From assembly GCA_963169155.1 (NCBI GenBank), contig CAUJGI010000160.1:1-7119 (forward strand): a stretch of 7,119 bases of DNA, in the 5' to 3' direction. A program made the position numbers and the translations under genes. The first letter of the stretch is position 1. Each line of letters begins with the position of its first letter. Of this stretch, positions 5,269 through 7,119 are shown piece after piece. Under the pieces are notes generated by a model. It saw only the letters and a program-made list of their open reading frames with translations, made no database searches and was not told the DNA's origin. The stretch comes from Chloroflexota bacterium (GTDB lineage Bacteria > Chloroflexota > Anaerolineae > Promineifilales > Promineifilaceae).

Positions 5269-7119
5269 GTGGCAGGAAACCGGGCCCGATTCGAAGAAGC
5301 GCTCAACCGAGGCCATTCTCACAGCTGGGACCAAAAGTGGGGTGAGGCAGTTCGTGAATTCGAAATTGCCATCACAGAAATTGCCAATGAACCGGCACCC
5401 TATGCTGGTTTAGGCATGGCCTACCTGGAGCAAAACCAACTGAAAAAAGCGCTGGAAAATTACAAACTAGCCGCTCGATTTTCGCGCGGGGATGTGATTT
5501 ATCTGCGCCAGGTGGCCGATGTGCAGGAGCGCCTGGGCCAATACGGCGAAGCCGGCAAAACCTACATGGCCATCGGGGAAGTGGAACTGAACCGGCGTCG
5601 TTTGACGGAAGCCATGGACAACTGGAACCGGGCCGTGCGCCTGGAACCTGATTTGCTGCGCGGCCACCAGCGGCTGGCATCGATTTATGAACGGCAGGGC
5701 TCGGTACACAACGCCATTCGCGAATATTTAGCCATCGCCCGCATCCTGAATTCGCAGGGGGAAGCGGAAAACGCGCTGCAAGCGTGCCAGTTAGCCCTCA
5801 AACTGGACCCCCGCAATGCCGAAGTGTTGACGGCCATTGAGCAAATTCGCAGTGGGGAAAAGCTGGCGGGTGAGTCTGACCGGCCAACTTACCAATCTTC
5901 AGACAGCATCAGCGAGGTGGCGCAGCACATGGCCGCCGCCCTGCGCGAAAAGTCGGGCAACGCCACGGGCAAAGCGGCCGATGCCGCCAGCCCGGTACAG
6001 GATGCGCGCCGTTTGGCCTCAGAAAAGCTGGCAGGCGATCTGTTTGGCGATGAAGATGGCGACCTGACCACCCAAACGCTCCACCTGACCACGCTTATCA
6101 GCAAGGCGCTGGATTTCCAAACGCGAGGCATGACCAATGAAGCGATCAGCGCCTATGAAGAGGCGATGGGGCTGGGATTGGACAATACGGCCGCTCACTT
6201 CAACCTCGGCCTGCTCTACCAGGACAAACTGCGCTTTGAAGACGCTATCCGCGAGTTCCAGCTGTCGGTGAAAGACCACGATTTCCGGCTGGCCAGCTAC
6301 TTCTCGTTGGGTGAGTGCCACCGGGCACGTGGCCGCATCGAAAAGGCGCTGGAGCATTTCATCAACGTACTCAAAATCGTTGACCTGGCCACGGTGCAGC
6401 ACAACCAGGCCGACCGGCTCATTGAGCTGTATGAAAACCTGGCGGACAGCCTGATGGCTCAGGGGGAACGGGACCAGGCGTCGGCTTTTGCCAATGCGCT
6501 GGTAGAGTTCCTGAGCCACAAGGGGTGGGAAGACAAGGCGAAGGAAGCGCGCGGCCGTTTGGACGCCATTTCCGATTCGGGCATGATGATTTTGGGCGAC
6601 ATGCTCACGGCCGGTTCCGAACAGGTGCTGGAATCGCTGTACCTGAGCCAGGAATATGCCCGGCGTGGGATGTATGATACGGCCGTTGAAGAAACCTACC
6701 GTGCCATTCAGCTGTCCAACGATTATTTGCCAGCTCACATTCAGCTGGGTGAACTGCTGGGCAAACAGGGCCGCCGCGAAACGGCCGCTCAAAAATTCAT
6801 GACCATTGCCGACACCTACCAAATCCGGGGTGACACCAACGGCTCCATTTTGTCTTATGAAAAAGCGGTGGAGATGACCCCGCTGGACCTGACCATTCGC
6901 GGCCGTCTCATTGATTTGGTCAAGCGACATGGCCAGATTGATCGCGCCTTGGAGCATTACCTGGCCATGGGCGATTCATATTACCAGCTGGCGCAGGTAG
7001 ACAAAGCCCGCGACACGTATCAGGAAGCGCTCAAGCTGGCACCACGTGGCACCATCGAACGTAAGTGGAAAGCCCAGTTCCTGCGCCTGGCGGCCGAAAT
7101 TGACATGCAGCGCTTTGAC
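5269..7119 (+). CDS. Tetratricopeptide-repeat (TPR) protein, cut by right window edge
   Basis: The frame is open from the GTG at 5269 to the window end: 617 codons with no stop, so the C-terminus is missing. GGAGG (5257-5261) lies 7 nt before the GTG. There is no signal peptide or membrane segment, so the protein should be cytosolic. Almost all of it is helical TPR sequence. Residues 45-68 show the consensus clearly (L48, G49, Y52, A61, Y65, A68). Other repeats are centred on A115/A122/P127, L136/Y140/A149, A169/A176/P181, L313/G314/Y317/A326, L347/G348/A360, L493/G494/A506, and Y571/A580/Y584/A587/P592. Residues about 195-268 form a non-TPR, polar, Ala/Ser/Asp-rich linker between two repeat blocks. 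TPR proteins are scaffolds for protein contacts; no enzymatic domain or specific partner can be named. It lies 21 nt after argF and probably shares its transcript, but this does not show a role in arginine metabolism. Confidence 0.92.
   Translation, partial: MAGNRARFEEALNRGHSHSWDQKWGEAVREFEIAITEIANEPAPYAGLGMAYLEQNQLKKALENYKLAARFSRGDVIYLRQVADVQERLGQYGEAGKTYMAIGEVELNRRRLTEAMDNWNRAVRLEPDLLRGHQRLASIYERQGSVHNAIREYLAIARILNSQGEAENALQACQLALKLDPRNAEVLTAIEQIRSGEKLAGESDRPTYQSSDSISEVAQHMAAALREKSGNATGKAADAASPVQDARRLASEKLAGDLFGDEDGDLTTQTLHLTTLISKALDFQTRGMTNEAISAYEEAMGLGLDNTAAHFNLGLLYQDKLRFEDAIREFQLSVKDHDFRLASYFSLGECHRARGRIEKALEHFINVLKIVDLATVQHNQADRLIELYENLADSLMAQGERDQASAFANALVEFLSHKGWEDKAKEARGRLDAISDSGMMILGDMLTAGSEQVLESLYLSQEYARRGMYDTAVEETYRAIQLSNDYLPAHIQLGELLGKQGRRETAAQKFMTIADTYQIRGDTNGSILSYEKAVEMTPLDLTIRGRLIDLVKRHGQIDRALEHYLAMGDSYYQLAQVDKARDTYQEALKLAPRGTIERKWKAQFLRLAAEIDMQRFD

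Larger units (their letters stand above)
196..6686. repeat. Highly iterated 8-bp palindrome ACGGCCGT, 12 exact copies
   Basis: Exact copies start at 196, 396, 429, 800, 1442, 2263, 2583, 3045, 3462, 4266, 5023 and 6679. Copies with one changed end base start at 1753, 1822, 2031, 3805, 4918, 6186, 6551, 6607, 6781 and 6899. Eleven exact copies are inside genes and one (4266) is in the argF leader. They are read in all three frames: Thr-Ala-Val, (Tyr/Asn/Asp)-Gly-Arg and Arg-Pro-Leu. Base composition alone would predict about 0.2 exact copies. The pattern resembles the HIP1 octamer of cyanobacteria in kind but not in sequence. Confidence 0.8.

Noticed and set aside
6019..6957. A 312-codon open frame on the minus strand
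   Set aside because: It lies wholly antisense to the TPR gene, which has a strong ribosome site and clear repeat consensus. Its translation is rich in Gln, Val, Phe and His with no recognisable domain, as expected for the complement of a GC-rich gene.
1..7119. CRISPR array, insertion sequence, phage or defence genes
   Set aside because: No evenly spaced direct repeats, terminal inverted repeats, transposase, integrase or nuclease motifs were found. Every sizeable open stretch is accounted for by the listed genes.

Overview
The window looks like ordinary bacterial chromosome. It is moderately GC-rich, has GGAGG-type ribosome binding sites and sigma70-like promoters, and carries densely packed genes on both strands. 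Several points suggest Chloroflexota (Anaerolineae / Ardenticatenia-like): a DUF3048 lipoprotein with a Thr/Pro/Ala-rich linker, a large tetratricopeptide-repeat protein, an unrecognised two-membrane-segment protein, and a heavily repeated palindrome ACGGCCGT. The phylum is an inference from overall character; no single marker proves it.

Layout from left to right. (1) Positions 1-520, minus strand: the N-terminal part of a secreted DUF3048 lipoprotein, cut by the window edge. It has a TTGACA/TAAATT promoter and a strong hairpin at the very 5' end of its predicted mRNA. (2) 787-1845, plus: a FabH-type beta-ketoacyl-ACP synthase III with the full Cys-His-Asn triad. (3) 1861-2020, plus: a compact tRNA-Leu(GAG) unit with a perfect TTGACA-16-TATAAT promoter, the tRNA, and an intrinsic terminator. 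The T-tract of that terminator contains the stop codon of the converging gene. (4) 2019-2945, minus: an NAD-dependent nucleotide-sugar epimerase (GalE-like extended SDR). (5) 3021-4082, minus: a membrane protein with two transmembrane segments and no family I recognise. A 13-bp hairpin terminator separates (5) from (4) and leaves only 21 nt before the epimerase start. (6) 4083-4323: a divergent promoter region with an extended -10 element in each direction and three phased CATAAC/GTTATG hexamers. (7) 4324-5247, plus: ornithine carbamoyltransferase (ArgF). (8) 5269-7119, plus: a TPR protein only 21 nt downstream, probably in the same operon, running off the right edge.

The genes do not form one obvious pathway. 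Fatty-acid initiation, a tRNA, sugar-nucleotide metabolism, arginine biosynthesis and a TPR scaffold sit side by side. I found no mobile element, CRISPR array, phage gene, toxin-antitoxin pair or defence cassette. No new multi-gene system is evident. The most unusual signals are the ACGGCCGT palindrome (12 exact copies in 7.1 kb), the terminator-like hairpins placed in front of two genes, and the phased hexamers between the divergent promoters.
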